Shown: positions 37,419 to 46,966 of the stretch, one piece after another
How the letters are laid out: each line of letters starts with the position of its first letter
Position numbering within the stretch: position 1 is the stretch's first letter
Source of the DNA: Neobacillus niacini
GTDB lineage: Bacteria > Bacillota > Bacilli > Bacillales > Cytobacillaceae
Length of the DNA stretch: 64,000 nt
Assembly: GCF_030817595.1 (NCBI RefSeq)
Contig: NZ_JAUSZN010000001.1
Location: forward strand, 3,108,001-3,172,000
Direction: 5' to 3'
Position numbers and translations under genes: made by a program
Notes under the pieces: generated by a model
Seen by the model: only the letters and a program-made list of their open reading frames with translations
What the model was told of the DNA's origin: nothing
Database searches by the model: none

Positions 37419-39213
37419 ACTGGTTAATCTCCCCTTTTGCTTTGGGAATTTTAATGCTAACTACTGTTCCATTGCCAGGTTCACTTGCAATTGTTAGACC
37501 ATATTGGTTTCCAAAATGAATTTTAATTCTTTCATTCACACTTTGCAGACCAATACCGATATACTTCTTCTTCTCCCGATTCAAGGTTTCTATTTCTAGC
37601 AAAATATCCTTTAATTTTTCTGGTTCAATTCCATTGCCATTATCAGCTACTTCTAAATGGATGATATCCTTAACTTGATATCCACGAATGGTTATTTTTC
37701 CTTGACCTCGTTTTTGCTTTACCCCGTGGTAAATGGCATTTTCAATTAATGGCTGCAATGAAAGTTTAATTATATTATAGGAAAGAATCTCCTTGTCAAT
37801 TTCAATTTCATAGGAAAAATCATCGCCATAGCGCATTTCCTGGATAAACAAATAATGCTGAATATGTTCCATTTCATCATGGATGGAAATAATATCTCTC
37901 CCTTTACTTATTCCAATCCGAAAAAAGCTAGCAAGTGCACTAATCATTTGACTAGCGTCTTTATTCAGCCCCATATCACACAAACCCTTAATCGAATACA
38001 TTGTATTATAAAGAAAGTGTGGATTAATTTGGGCGTGCATAATCGCAAATTCTAATTGTCGTTTTTCTTCTTGCTCTAATCGGATTTGGTCCATTAAATT
38101 ATTAATCCGAACAATTAACTCTTTAAAGCCTGTATGGAGGATTTTCATTTCTTCTGGACCTGACATTTCAAAATCAAAGTCTAGATTCTTTTTATTAATC
38201 ATAGCCATTTGTTTTGCCATTTTTTTAAACGGATCGGAAATATACTTTCCTACGATGTTAGTAAGAATAACTGCACTAAGGATCATCAATACGACCAATA
38301 GAATGGTGAAGCCTTTGATGTAATTTACTTTATTTAAGATTTCATTTTGTGGGATAACTGCTGCTATTTTCCAATTATTAGAACTCAATGTATCGTAAAT
38401 AACAATCATGTCTTCCCCTTCAACATTTTCGTAAGTGAACTTCCCATCATCGTCTTTTAGACTTTGGATGGAGTTTAGTGTCGGCTTATCCAGTTTGTAT
38501 TTCTTTTTTACTTTTTTAGATTCAAAGATTCCATCAGGGCTAATAAGGGTCAGGTATCCATTCTCTCCGATTAATGATTTATTCAATACTTGTTCAAAAA
38601 ATTCTGCCCGTAAATTAAATAAAACAATTCCTTTAGATGATCGATTCTTATCAATCAATCTAAATATCGACATTACCTTATTATCTTCATTAAAAACCTG
38701 ATCTTCATGAATGTTTCTCCAATAAAACCCCTCTTTGTTTCCATTGTACTTCGAAAGATACTCTTCGTAATTTATCGATGGATTGGTATTATAGCTGCTA
38801 TGATAAAGCAAAAAACCATTTTGCTTATGATTAACAAGAACTGATTCAAGAATGACATTGTATCTTGAATATATAAGCTTCAAATTATTATCAATTTCTA
38901 CATATGATTCTGGCTTAATCTCGGATACTTCTTTATCAACTAATGATAAGATCCTTGGGTCATTGGATAAGGAGACTAATTGCTGAAAGACGTCTGCCAG
39001 CATATTATCAAGATAATTTTTTGTCTGGAAAATGGTATCATTTACATTTTTATAGGCATTTTCTTCGATTTGCACGGTTGCAAGCAAAGATGAAATCCAG
39101 CCTGTCGTTAATATAAAAAAGATAATAATAGGTAAATAGAGAGAATTAATGGTTGATTTAAAAGAATAGAAAAAATGTTTGCGAATAAAGCTTTTAATCT
39201 TTACTGCCATCAT
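37411..39213 (-). CDS. YesM-type sensor histidine kinase
   Basis: A 600-residue membrane kinase: TM1 (about 22-45), a large external sensor domain (46-300, dCache-like), TM2 (~303-325), HAMP (~330-380), a His_kinase domain with HAQINPHFLYNT (phospho-His, near 395) and a HATPase with NAIYHGVK, DNGNGI and GIGLQSVNERI. Such kinases are thought to sense sugars directly or a binding protein at the surface. A cre-like box (39263-39277) lies 50 nt upstream of the ATG. Confidence 0.92.
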   Translation of the reverse strand: MMAVKIKSFIRKHFFYSFKSTINSLYLPIIIFFILTTGWISSLLATVQIEENAYKNVNDTIFQTKNYLDNMLADVFQQLVSLSNDPRILSLVDKEVSEIKPESYVEIDNNLKLIYSRYNVILESVLVNHKQNGFLLYHSSYNTNPSINYEEYLSKYNGNKEGFYWRNIHEDQVFNEDNKVMSIFRLIDKNRSSKGIVLFNLRAEFFEQVLNKSLIGENGYLTLISPDGIFESKKVKKKYKLDKPTLNSIQSLKDDDGKFTYENVEGEDMIVIYDTLSSNNWKIAAVIPQNEILNKVNYIKGFTILLVVLMILSAVILTNIVGKYISDPFKKMAKQMAMINKKNLDFDFEMSGPEEMKILHTGFKELIVRINNLMDQIRLEQEEKRQLEFAIMHAQINPHFLYNTMYSIKGLCDMGLNKDASQMISALASFFRIGISKGRDIISIHDEMEHIQHYLFIQEMRYGDDFSYEIEIDKEILSYNIIKLSLQPLIENAIYHGVKQKRGQGKITIRGYQVKDIIHLEVADNGNGIEPEKLKDILLEIETLNREKKKYIGIGLQSVNERIKIHFGNQYGLTIASEPGNGTVVSIKIPKAKGEINQYA

Positions 39214-39262
39214 AGAAAGAACTCCCTGTTAATATACAAATTGATTATATTCTCTTATTCTA

Positions 39263-39277
39263 TTGTAACCGTTTTCC
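39263..39277. promoter_or_regulatory. cre-like CcpA box upstream of yesM
   Basis: TTGTAACCGTTTTCC matches the cre consensus WTGNAANCGNWNNCW at all but the last base. Confidence 0.55.
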
Positions 39278-39318
39278 GCATTTTATCATAATACGAAATT
39301 ACCGGTCAATTGGATAAA

Positions 39319-39352
39319 AAAACAGCGGCTAATTAAAAATCTAGCCGCTGTT
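39319..39352 (-). terminator. Terminator of manA
   Basis: AACAGCGGCTA/TAGCCGCTGTT 11-bp stem; minus strand ends in seven T. Confidence 0.9.
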
Positions 39353-39355
39353 AGA

Positions 39356-40477
39356 CTATTTTACTTCGGGACCGAATAATCTCAATGCTTTCACCTGTTC
39401 TTTACTACTATTTACTATAGTAAAACTAGAAACTTTAGCAGGGATAAACAGTTGATCACCCTTTTTTACTGATTGATGATCCTCACCAGTGATGACCATG
39501 GCATTTCCAGATAGAATATATAATCCAGAAAACACTCCTTCACCCTGAACTTCAACCTTCGTGTTGACCTCTATTTGAGTCATTCTAAAATATGGAGTTC
39601 GTTTATAACCGATCAGTTCGATTTCTTTACTGCCTTCTGATTCTATTACTATTTCTGGAGCTACCCGCCAGTTCTCCAGCGTTTCTTCTCTTGTAAAAGT
39701 ATCGTATTTAAAAATATCAAACATCTTTTCATATCCGAGTCCTTGATGTATTAAGAAATCATCAATTTGTAATCCTGAAGGTGATGTTTTTTCTAAGCGG
39801 ATGGTAATGTCTGAAGGTTCTTGGATTTCGACCAATAAGCAGCCAGAACCGATTGCGTGTGGAATACCTGCTTCAATTAAGAAAGTATCTCCCGGCTGTA
39901 CATAGTATTTATGTAAACAATCCAGCATGCCTTGGACATCTTGTTTCTCAAACAAGGTTTTCCATTGATCTCTCCTTACACCTGGTTTAAATCCCATATA
40001 TACATGGGGAAGTTCACCGTCAATTTCCCTTCCGCCAACAAAATGCCAGCATTCTGTTTTTCCATACAAAGAATTAAAAAGCTCTTGTGCTTGTTTCCTG
40101 TCTGGATGGGTCTGAATAATCAAACGCTCCGCAGTGTCGATCAACTTTACTAATACTCCTGTTTGCTTACCGAACTTTTCAACATGTTTTTCCCCTAAGA
40201 ACTCTACTGGATTTTTATCCACAAGGTCTTTCAAGGAAATGTCCCTGTCAGGTAGGTCTAACTTGCTTAGTCCTTCCTCTTTTAGATGCTGTCGATCGGC
40301 ATTTCTGTTAGTAGAAACAATCGACATCATCCATTCTTCAGGATAACGACTATCCTTGGGGTCCCTTATCCCATGCAGTTCATCCAGGAGCTTTCCACCT
40401 AAATAAGTCCTCCATGACCTAGTAGGTGATAACTTGATTGGCTGGGAACCATCGATCTTTATTGTAGTAACATTCAT
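39356..40477 (-). CDS. manA: Class I mannose-6-phosphate isomerase-like cupin
   Basis: A 373-residue zinc-dependent isomerase interconverting mannose-6-P and fructose-6-P. Zinc ligands are in IQTHPDRKQA (QxHxx), the following KTECWHFVGG Glu, and IPHAIGSGCLLVEIQEPSD; a C-terminal cupin-like strand set (AMVITGEDHQSVKKGDQLFIPA) follows. It is longer than the ~315-residue ManA of Bacillus, with an extended N-terminus. It is encoded between the GH105 hydrolase and yesM and probably feeds a sugar from this cluster into glycolysis; whether mannose is really the substrate is not shown. Confidence 0.85.
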   Translation of the reverse strand: MNVTTIKIDGSQPIKLSPTRSWRTYLGGKLLDELHGIRDPKDSRYPEEWMMSIVSTNRNADRQHLKEEGLSKLDLPDRDISLKDLVDKNPVEFLGEKHVEKFGKQTGVLVKLIDTAERLIIQTHPDRKQAQELFNSLYGKTECWHFVGGREIDGELPHVYMGFKPGVRRDQWKTLFEKQDVQGMLDCLHKYYVQPGDTFLIEAGIPHAIGSGCLLVEIQEPSDITIRLEKTSPSGLQIDDFLIHQGLGYEKMFDIFKYDTFTREETLENWRVAPEIVIESEGSKEIELIGYKRTPYFRMTQIEVNTKVEVQGEGVFSGLYILSGNAMVITGEDHQSVKKGDQLFIPAKVSSFTIVNSSKEQVKALRLFGPEVK

Positions 40478-40512
40478 CGTAATATACCTCCTTAATGTAA
40501 GGGTTAAAAGAG

Positions 40513-40544
40513 TAGAAAGCTCCCATTTATTTATGGAAGCTTCT
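40513..40544 (-). terminator. Weak hairpin between GH105 and manA
   Basis: AGAAGCTTCCAT/ATGGGAGCTTTCT imperfect stem on the minus strand with a short T-rich tail; may attenuate read-through. Confidence 0.4.
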
Positions 40545-40569
40545 ATTTTTTGGCTATTCTATATAAATA

Positions 40570-41682
40570 TTAATTTTCTTTGTATAGATCATGTAACGCC
40601 ATGCTGCCTAAAATAAAGGCACCCATTCCATGAAGATCATTTTCAGATGTTGGACGTGATACATAATAGTCGTATGTTCCAGCGGAAGTTCCAATCACAA
40701 TTCCTTTTAATGTAAAAGAAGTATCATCGCTTTCCACCATATGTTCTAATAAACCTGCATAGGCTTTATCACAAACTTCACGGTAAGAATCCTCCACGAT
40801 GCCATGCTTAATAGCCTTCGCTAAAAAATATAAGAAGAGAGCAGAACATGAGGATTCTAACCAATTGTCTGGACGGTCTCCTTTATCGACGACATTGTAC
40901 CAAAGGCCAGACTGTTCATCCTGGAATTTCACGATAGCAGGAATGAAACTTTGTAGGGATTGAATCCACTCCTCTTGACCGCGTTTCTTTTCCCCCAAGA
41001 CCTCTAACAGATCAATCAATGCAGCACCGTACCAGCCAACGGAACGCCCCCAGAAGTCCGGTGAACAGCCTGTTTTCGGATCAGCCCATGGCTGCACTTT
41101 TTTCTCATCCCAAGCGTGGAAAAGTAAACCAGTTTTAGGGTCTGTCATATGCTTTCTCATTAGCTTTTCTTGAAGTAAAACATGCTGAACCAATTCTTCT
41201 TCTTGAAAATGCTGGCTGTACATAAGCATAAATGGTCCACCCATAAAGAGACCATCCAACCACATTTGATAAGGGTATTTTTCTTTATGCCAGAAACCAT
41301 TTTCAGTGGTTCTGTTGATTGTATCTAAGGCACTCCTTAATTTCTTTGCCGCAATCATATATTTAGGATTCTTCGTCTTTTCATATAATGGAAACAATAG
41401 AATCCCCGGCATGATAGAGTCTAACTGATCTCTCTCAAAAACGACATTTCCTTCTTCATCAATTAAGTGATCAAAGTATGCTTTGATGTAGTTGAAGTAC
41501 TCATCCTTACCTGTTTCTTCCCATACTCTATACATTCCATATAGAAAGACGCCTTGGTGATAATGGAACCAATTTACTGGAGGTAAATCCTTAGCCTGGA
41601 AAGTATTCATTAATGCCTGGCATGCCTTTTCCGCCATCATAAGCGGCGTTTCTGTTCTGACTTTATTTGCTGTATTTCCCAT
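40570..41682 (-). CDS. GH105 unsaturated rhamnogalacturonyl hydrolase (YteR-like)
   Basis: A 370-residue cytoplasmic (alpha/alpha)6-barrel hydrolase. MWLDGLFMGGPF (about residue 132) carries the catalytic Asp of YteR, and GRSVGWYGAALIDLLE, NWLESSCSALFLYFLAKA and GTYDYYVSRPTSEND also match. Family members remove the unsaturated galacturonyl group from rhamnogalacturonan disaccharides after lyase attack; related GH105 enzymes act on ulvan or arabinogalactan glucuronosyl ends. No signal peptide is present, so the oligosaccharide must be imported first. The start is ATG 41682, 8 nt after GGAG; the ATG at 41709 lacks a ribosome site. Confidence 0.9.
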   Translation of the reverse strand: MGNTANKVRTETPLMMAEKACQALMNTFQAKDLPPVNWFHYHQGVFLYGMYRVWEETGKDEYFNYIKAYFDHLIDEEGNVVFERDQLDSIMPGILLFPLYEKTKNPKYMIAAKKLRSALDTINRTTENGFWHKEKYPYQMWLDGLFMGGPFMLMYSQHFQEEELVQHVLLQEKLMRKHMTDPKTGLLFHAWDEKKVQPWADPKTGCSPDFWGRSVGWYGAALIDLLEVLGEKKRGQEEWIQSLQSFIPAIVKFQDEQSGLWYNVVDKGDRPDNWLESSCSALFLYFLAKAIKHGIVEDSYREVCDKAYAGLLEHMVESDDTSFTLKGIVIGTSAGTYDYYVSRPTSENDLHGMGAFILGSMALHDLYKEN

Positions 41683-41733
41683 TCTCTTAATCTCCTTTTC
41701 ATTTAACAAAATTTATTCGTCTAAATAGGCAAA

Positions 41734-41760
41734 CTGGGTGTTAAGAGAATCAACACCCAG
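41734..41760 (-). other. Intercistronic hairpin after the binding-protein gene
   Basis: CTGGGTGTT (41734-41742) pairs with AACACCCAG (41752-41760); no long U-run follows. Such hairpins after binding-protein genes raise the stability of the upstream mRNA or attenuate downstream genes. Confidence 0.6.
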
Positions 41761-41773
41761 AATGTAGATTTAA

Positions 41774-43117
41774 TTATTTCTTAAACGTTTGGTCATATTT
41801 TGCTTTAGAGTCTTCAATTGCTTTTGCCCACTCATCTAGGAAGTCTTTTGCTGACATTTTTCCACTCATCACTGCTTGTACACCTGGGTCTACTACACCA
41901 TCAAGAATGGCACGATAATCTGGCAGATAGAATGGCGGCTCATATAGTTTTGTATCAGGATTATTGTAAACTTCAAACGCTGTTTTGATATGCTGTGCAT
42001 CTTGTACCCATTCATCATCTAACACATCAGAGTTTGTAGGAATTTGACCAGTTTGTTGATTCCAATAGCTTTGTGCTTCTTCTGAGTTAACAAATTCTAC
42101 GAATTTCCATGCTTCATCAGCATGTTCAGTTGATTTGAAGATTGCTAGGTTAACTGCATTACCACCTTCTGCAACATATTGACCTTTTTCTGTAGTTGGC
42201 AGTGGAATTAACTTGTAGGAACCTGCTGGTAAGGCTTTATTGTGCTCTCCATAAGAACCTGGATTGTGGTGTACCATTGCTACCACACCAGTATCAAAGC
42301 CGGCAATCATTTCTTTATAACCATTTGTGATATCACTCTTAGGCGTTAATTTGTCGTAATAAGAGAAATACTTTTCAACAAATTCTACGTGTTTAGGGTC
42401 ATTGATGTTCGTCTTACCATTTTTATCAAAAAAGTCTAAACCGCTATAAGCAAACATTGCTCTCTGGATAGTGAAGGAAGCACCTGCACCTCCGCGGATT
42501 GTAAATCCATAACGATTATTTGCTTCATCTCTCATTTTTTCAATAACCGTAAAGAACTCATCCCATGTTTTTGGCTCTTTTACACCAGCTTGTTCAAACC
42601 AGTCTGTACGGATCCATAAGGCATCTAAATTTTGAGCATAAGGAATACCATAAAGCTTGCCATCTTGAGTTATTTTCTTATTTACACCCGTAGCACTTGG
42701 GTTAATTTTTTTGCTGATATCAGACTTTTTGAAATATGAATCCAGTGGCAGCAAAGCCTCACGAATTGAAAACTCTGGCAGCCAAGTTGTTTGTACAGAT
42801 CCAATATCCGGCGTATCCTCTGCTGCAATTGCTGCATCATATTTTGATTTAGCTGAAGCATTTGGAATACCTACATACTCAACATCGATATTCGGGTTCT
42901 TTTCTTCAAAGCGTTTAATTACTTCTTCCCAAACAGGAGTACGTGCTGGACCTGCATTTTCATCCCAAAATTGGAGCGTTACAGGTTCATCCGATTTCGT
43001 TGCTGCTTTTTTAGTATCCTTAGTTGCAGCTTTTTCTTCACCGCCGCAGCCTGCAAGCAACATTCCGGTTGCCATTGTTAGTGCAAGAACAGATGTAGTC
43101 ATTTTTTTCTTAATCAT
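41774..43117 (-). CDS. CUT1 ABC transporter sugar-binding lipoprotein
   Basis: A 447-residue extracellular solute-binding protein. The lipobox LAGC places the lipidated Cys at 24, followed by a K/T-rich linker and a family 1 binding fold (EPVTLQFWDENAGP, WDEFFTVIEKMRDEANNRYG, IAGFDTGVVAMVHHNPG, SYWNQQTGQIPTN). It lies directly downstream of its two permease genes (28 nt) and upstream of GH105. It is closely similar along its whole length to the lipoprotein at 45083-46420, so one importer has two alternative binding proteins. Probable ligands are pectin-derived oligosaccharides. Confidence 0.92.
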   Translation of the reverse strand: MIKKKMTTSVLALTMATGMLLAGCGGEEKAATKDTKKAATKSDEPVTLQFWDENAGPARTPVWEEVIKRFEEKNPNIDVEYVGIPNASAKSKYDAAIAAEDTPDIGSVQTTWLPEFSIREALLPLDSYFKKSDISKKINPSATGVNKKITQDGKLYGIPYAQNLDALWIRTDWFEQAGVKEPKTWDEFFTVIEKMRDEANNRYGFTIRGGAGASFTIQRAMFAYSGLDFFDKNGKTNINDPKHVEFVEKYFSYYDKLTPKSDITNGYKEMIAGFDTGVVAMVHHNPGSYGEHNKALPAGSYKLIPLPTTEKGQYVAEGGNAVNLAIFKSTEHADEAWKFVEFVNSEEAQSYWNQQTGQIPTNSDVLDDEWVQDAQHIKTAFEVYNNPDTKLYEPPFYLPDYRAILDGVVDPGVQAVMSGKMSAKDFLDEWAKAIEDSKAKYDQTFKK

Positions 43118-43144
43118 GGTAATGCCCCCTTAAATTTTTTATAA

Positions 43145-43981
43145 TTAGCCTTTTACAGCTCCACCCATACCGTTTACAAGGTGCTTCTGTGCATAGGCAA
43201 ATAAGATAACTGCAGGAATTAAAGCGATTACACTTCCGGCCGCCAAGGCACCATAGTTGATACTGAATTCACCCATCATCGTACTTAGTCCGACTGGAAG
43301 CGTGAACTTTGATTGTTGATTGGTCAGCATGAGTGCGATTAAAAATTCGTTCCAAGTATAAATGAAGGTAAATACTCCTGTTGCTACGATTCCAGGCAGC
43401 AACAATGGAAATACAACATGACGGAGTGATTGTAATTTTGTACAGCCATCAATCATTGCAGCTTCTTCTAATTCCTTAGGAACATTTGAAATAAAACCAC
43501 TCATCAAGATTGTAGTAAACGGAATTTCGATTGCTGTATAGGTAATGATCAGTGACAGTGGATTACTAATCAGCCCAAGATTTTTGAAAATGACGAACAA
43601 TGGAATAATCATCATCGCTCTTGGGATGAACTGTGTACATAGCAGCATAAGCATGAAGCTGCGTTTTCCTTTGAATTGGTATCTGCTCAATGCATAACCA
43701 GATAAAGTTGAACATATTAGAACAGCGATTACTGTAAAAACACCAACGATTAAACTATTTTTAAAGAAGGTAGCAAAACCGACATTGGTCCAAGCCGCGA
43801 CAAAGTTTTCTGTTGTCGGGTTAACCGGTATATATTGCAGGGGACGTTTTACGATATCCCCTTCAGGTTTAAAAGCAGTATTTAGTGTCCAGTAGATTGG
43901 AAAGATGGTAAAACTCAATAACATCGTTAAAGGAAGGTATAGCGTTAAGATTTTGTCGACTTTTTTATTTACTGTAAACAT
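43145..43981 (-). CDS. CUT1 ABC sugar permease, MalG/LacG type
   Basis: A 278-residue membrane protein with six helices. The EAA loop EEAAMIDGCTKLQSLRHVVFPLLLPG (about 188-213) contacts the ATPase. The C-terminus GMGGAVKG is typical of MalG-type subunits. AAGGAG is upstream of ATG 43981, 8 nt after the partner permease stop. No ATP-binding subunit is encoded nearby. Confidence 0.93.
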   Translation of the reverse strand: MFTVNKKVDKILTLYLPLTMLLSFTIFPIYWTLNTAFKPEGDIVKRPLQYIPVNPTTENFVAAWTNVGFATFFKNSLIVGVFTVIAVLICSTLSGYALSRYQFKGKRSFMLMLLCTQFIPRAMMIIPLFVIFKNLGLISNPLSLIITYTAIEIPFTTILMSGFISNVPKELEEAAMIDGCTKLQSLRHVVFPLLLPGIVATGVFTFIYTWNEFLIALMLTNQQSKFTLPVGLSTMMGEFSINYGALAAGSVIALIPAVILFAYAQKHLVNGMGGAVKG

Positions 43982-43989
43982 CCTTCAAA

Positions 43990-44931
43990 TCACTCCTTTT
44001 CATAACGGGATAGTTTCAGATAAAGGATGGCGAAAACTAGTAATATTCCAAATGACACAACCGTTAACGCCGAACCGTATCCAAAATTGCTTCCATGAAC
44101 TGCTAAATCAGCAATATACATGGTAAGCGTTGTGGTTGAATGTGCAGGTCCACCACCCGTTAAGTTAAACAATAGATCGACGTTATTAAACTCCCAAACT
44201 ACTCTTAGTAATGTAGTTAAGACAATCGTATTTTTTAATTGTGGTAATGTTACAAAAATAAACGACTTCCATCTGCTTGCACCATCTACTCTCGCTGCTT
44301 CATATAATTCATCTGGGATACTTGATAATGAGGCTAATAAGGTAATAGCAAAGAAAGGAATACCCCTCCATAATTCAGCGATAATCACTGCTGTAAAAGC
44401 TGTTGACGTATTTGCTAAGAATGCTTGAGGTTCATTAATGATTCCCATTTTCATCAGTAAGTCATTGAGTACACCCATATGTTCATTAAACATCAATGAC
44501 CACATAGTGGATGCCAGTACCCCTGAAACCGCCCAAGGGATAAAGGCTACTGCACGTACCAAACCTCTAAACTTAAACGTTTGGTTCAAAAGTAAGGCAA
44601 GAATCATACCAAACACTAATTGAAGACCTACTTCTGATACAACCCATTTCAAACTATTTATTAAACTAGGTATGAACATCTTGTCAGTAGTAAATATTTC
44701 TTTAAAGTTCTCTAAACCAGCAAACCCATTATAATATGGTGCCGACACATCGTAGTGTTGAACACTATAATAGAATACAGTTGCTATCGGATAAAAAAGA
44801 AAACCTAAGATAATAAGGAAAGAGGGCAGAATAAAAAGGTAGGGAACCCATTTATCCTTTTTAATCTTCTTGCGATTCACCGTCTTTTTGCTGTTAATAG
44901 CTGTTTCAGTAACACCTTGTGATAAACTCAT
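43990..44931 (-). CDS. CUT1 ABC sugar permease, MalF/LacF type
   Basis: A 313-residue membrane protein with a cytoplasmic N-terminal tail, six helices, and the EAA loop YEAARVDGASRWKSFIFVTLPQLK (about 215-238). It is the first gene of the permease-permease-binding protein-GH105 transcript. A perfect cre box lies 32 nt upstream of its ATG, so CcpA-mediated glucose repression is expected, plus YesN activation. Confidence 0.93.
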   Translation of the reverse strand: MSLSQGVTETAINSKKTVNRKKIKKDKWVPYLFILPSFLIILGFLFYPIATVFYYSVQHYDVSAPYYNGFAGLENFKEIFTTDKMFIPSLINSLKWVVSEVGLQLVFGMILALLLNQTFKFRGLVRAVAFIPWAVSGVLASTMWSLMFNEHMGVLNDLLMKMGIINEPQAFLANTSTAFTAVIIAELWRGIPFFAITLLASLSSIPDELYEAARVDGASRWKSFIFVTLPQLKNTIVLTTLLRVVWEFNNVDLLFNLTGGGPAHSTTTLTMYIADLAVHGSNFGYGSALTVVSFGILLVFAILYLKLSRYEKE

Positions 44932-44962
44932 CTAGTTTCCTCCTCTCTGTTTTTTATAATAA

Positions 44963-44977
44963 ATGAAAACGGTTTCT
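44963..44977. promoter_or_regulatory. cre (CcpA) box upstream of the ABC permease operon
   Basis: ATGAAAACGGTTTCT matches WTGNAANCGNWNNCW at every position, 32 nt before the permease start. Confidence 0.78.
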
Positions 44978-45043
44978 TAAATAATTAAAGATTTTAAGAT
45001 GATTGATTAAAATTTTAAGATATTTCAAAATATGGATGAAAAT

Positions 45044-45078
45044 AAAAAAGACATCCGCTGTTTAATGCAGCGAATGCC
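45044..45078 (-). terminator. Terminator of the upstream binding-protein gene
   Basis: GCATTCGCTG pairs with CAGCGGATGTC on the minus strand, followed by six T. It separates this gene from the permease transcript. Confidence 0.85.
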
Positions 45079-45082
45079 TAAA

Positions 45083-46420
45083 TTATCTTAGATTAACTAA
45101 TGATTCATCGTATTGTCTTTGAGACTCTTCCATTGCTTCTGCCCATTTATCTAAAAACTCTTCGACGGTTATTTTCCCACTCAACACCGATTGTGTACCT
45201 GTATCAACAATGGTATTTAGAATGGTACGATATTCCGAGAGATAGAATGGCGGCTCAAATAGAATCGTATCCGGGTCATTATAAACTTTCTGGGCTATCT
45301 GAATATGTGGTGAGGCCTTTATCCAGTCTTCATTAAGTACATCCGAATTAGTAGGAATCTGACCCACACTTTTATTCCAAAAGCTTTGTGCTTTCTTTGA
45401 ATTTATAAAAGTGATAAATTTCCACGATTCCACTGGATGTTTCGTTCCTTTAAAAATACTTATTCCAATGGTGTTTCCGTCTTCCGCTACATAATGACCT
45501 TCAACTGATTTTGGGAGGGGGATCGCCTGAAATTGGTTGGAATCCAACGCTTCACTGTGCTCTGCAAAGGAACCTATATTATGTTGTAACATCGCAATAC
45601 TCCCTGAATCAAATCCAGCAATCATCGCCTTATAATCATTTGTAATATCACTAATAGGGGTATAGGTTTGATACATAGCAAAATATTTCTTTAAAAATTC
45701 TACATGCTTTGGATCATTGATTGTACTTTTCCCATCTTTGAAAAATGTTTCAATTCCTGAATAGGCATACATCATCCGTTGTAACTGAAAAGAGCCCCCT
45801 GCGCCCCCACGGATTGTATATCCGTAGCGGTTATTTGATTTATCTGTTAATATTTCAACGGAACGAAAAAACTCATCCCACGTCTCAGGTATGTTCAAAT
45901 TGGCGGCTTTAAACCAATCGGACCGGACCCAAAGGATATCGAGGTTTTGTGTATATGGAATCCCGTATAACTTTTGATTACTCACGATCCGCTTATTAAA
46001 CTCTATCGCACCCTTATTTATCTTGTCCTTTTCGCTCCATTTTGAAAAATAAGAATCTAAGGGCAACAATGCATCACGATTCGAAAATTCTGGCAGCCAA
46101 CTCGCATAAACACTAGCAACATCAGGCGTTTCCCCTGAAGCAATAGCCGCGTCTAACATTGCTTTTGCGGAGTCCTTAGGCAAACCAACGTATTCAACAT
46201 CAATGGCTGGATTTTCTTTTTCAAATATAGTGATTAATTTCTCCCAAATTGGGGTCCGCTGTGGTCCTGTATTGTCATCCCAAAAAACTATTTTGACCTT
46301 TTCTGCTTTTTTGGGGCTTGATTCTTTAATTAAGGATTCTTCACCAATGCACCCCGTAAGTACCAATCCCATTATCATGATCAGGGTCAACACAGAAGTT
46401 GTTAGTTTCTTCCTAAACAT
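45083..46420 (-). CDS. Second CUT1 sugar-binding lipoprotein (paralog)
   Basis: A 445-residue lipoprotein with lipobox LTGC (Cys24). It is colinear with the binding protein at 41774 (VKIVFWDDNTGPQRTPIWEKL, YGIPYTQNLDILWVRSDWF, SFWNKSVGQIPTNSDVLNED, EPPFYLSEYRTIL), so it arose by duplication. It has its own terminator and therefore can be expressed apart from the permeases. It may serve the same permeases with a different ligand or act as a sensor accessory for YesM; both are inference. Confidence 0.9.
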   Translation of the reverse strand: MFRKKLTTSVLTLIMIMGLVLTGCIGEESLIKESSPKKAEKVKIVFWDDNTGPQRTPIWEKLITIFEKENPAIDVEYVGLPKDSAKAMLDAAIASGETPDVASVYASWLPEFSNRDALLPLDSYFSKWSEKDKINKGAIEFNKRIVSNQKLYGIPYTQNLDILWVRSDWFKAANLNIPETWDEFFRSVEILTDKSNNRYGYTIRGGAGGSFQLQRMMYAYSGIETFFKDGKSTINDPKHVEFLKKYFAMYQTYTPISDITNDYKAMIAGFDSGSIAMLQHNIGSFAEHSEALDSNQFQAIPLPKSVEGHYVAEDGNTIGISIFKGTKHPVESWKFITFINSKKAQSFWNKSVGQIPTNSDVLNEDWIKASPHIQIAQKVYNDPDTILFEPPFYLSEYRTILNTIVDTGTQSVLSGKITVEEFLDKWAEAMEESQRQYDESLVNLR

Positions 46421-46515
46421 GTTTTAATCTCCTCTTTGAACAGCCACTTACTAGAAGTATAAAATCATTCTACTCATTTTGAAGTCATCTGCAAAGGTAA
46501 TCTCGATAAAAAAAA

Positions 46516-46564
46516 GAAAAAACATACTAAATCAGTCTTGAATAAACTAATAGTATGTTTTTTC
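46516..46564. terminator. Long A/T hairpin downstream of the oxidoreductase remnant
   Basis: GAAAAAACATACTA (46516-46529) pairs with TAGTATGTTTTTTC (46551-46564); works in the minus direction. Confidence 0.7.
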
Positions 46565-46914
46565 TCTGAACTCCCTTTTAAACTTGGTTAGTTGATGGTC
46601 ATTTTTTTGATATTGGACTTCTTTTATTGTTAATAGGTCAATGGAAGTGATTCTTCCAACTTTCCCTTCCAGAATCATTTCTTTTATCTTCCGGCGGAAT
46701 GTACTGTATCGACAATCATGGTTTCAAATTGTTCAGGATTGAAGGTTGGTACTTGTTCTAACTTCGGATATTTTTCTTTACAATTAGAGAATCGAAGTGG
46801 GTCAGAATCTAGTAATCCAACAATTTCATTTTCATTTGAAAACTCATTTAAGTTCGGTTTGATAAACATTTCTAATGCGCGATTGCTCACGCCGCAGATT
46901 ACATACTTTTTCAT
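46547..46914 (-). pseudogene. Remnant of a Gfo/Idh/MocA oxidoreductase (YteT-like)
   Basis: From ATG 46914 (GGAGG 8 nt upstream) the frame reads a Rossmann-type start (KKYVICGVSNRALEMFI, EIVGLLDSDPLRF) and ends at 46684 after 76 residues. In another frame the sequence goes on as RKIKEMILEGKVGRITSIDL, which in full-length relatives lies about 70 residues farther on, and then runs to a stop at 46547. So an internal deletion plus frameshift removed most of a ~420-residue enzyme. YteT-type enzymes occur in rhamnogalacturonan clusters, which fits the location. Confidence 0.8.
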
Positions 46915-46966
46915 AAAAATGTCCTCCAATTTTTAATAAAGGCATATTAACTTGCTCTCATTTTAT

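Noticed and set aside
46429..46515. Possible small gene downstream of the oxidoreductase remnant
   Set aside because: Only promoter-like A/T-rich sequence for the lipoprotein gene; no frame with a start and ribosome site.
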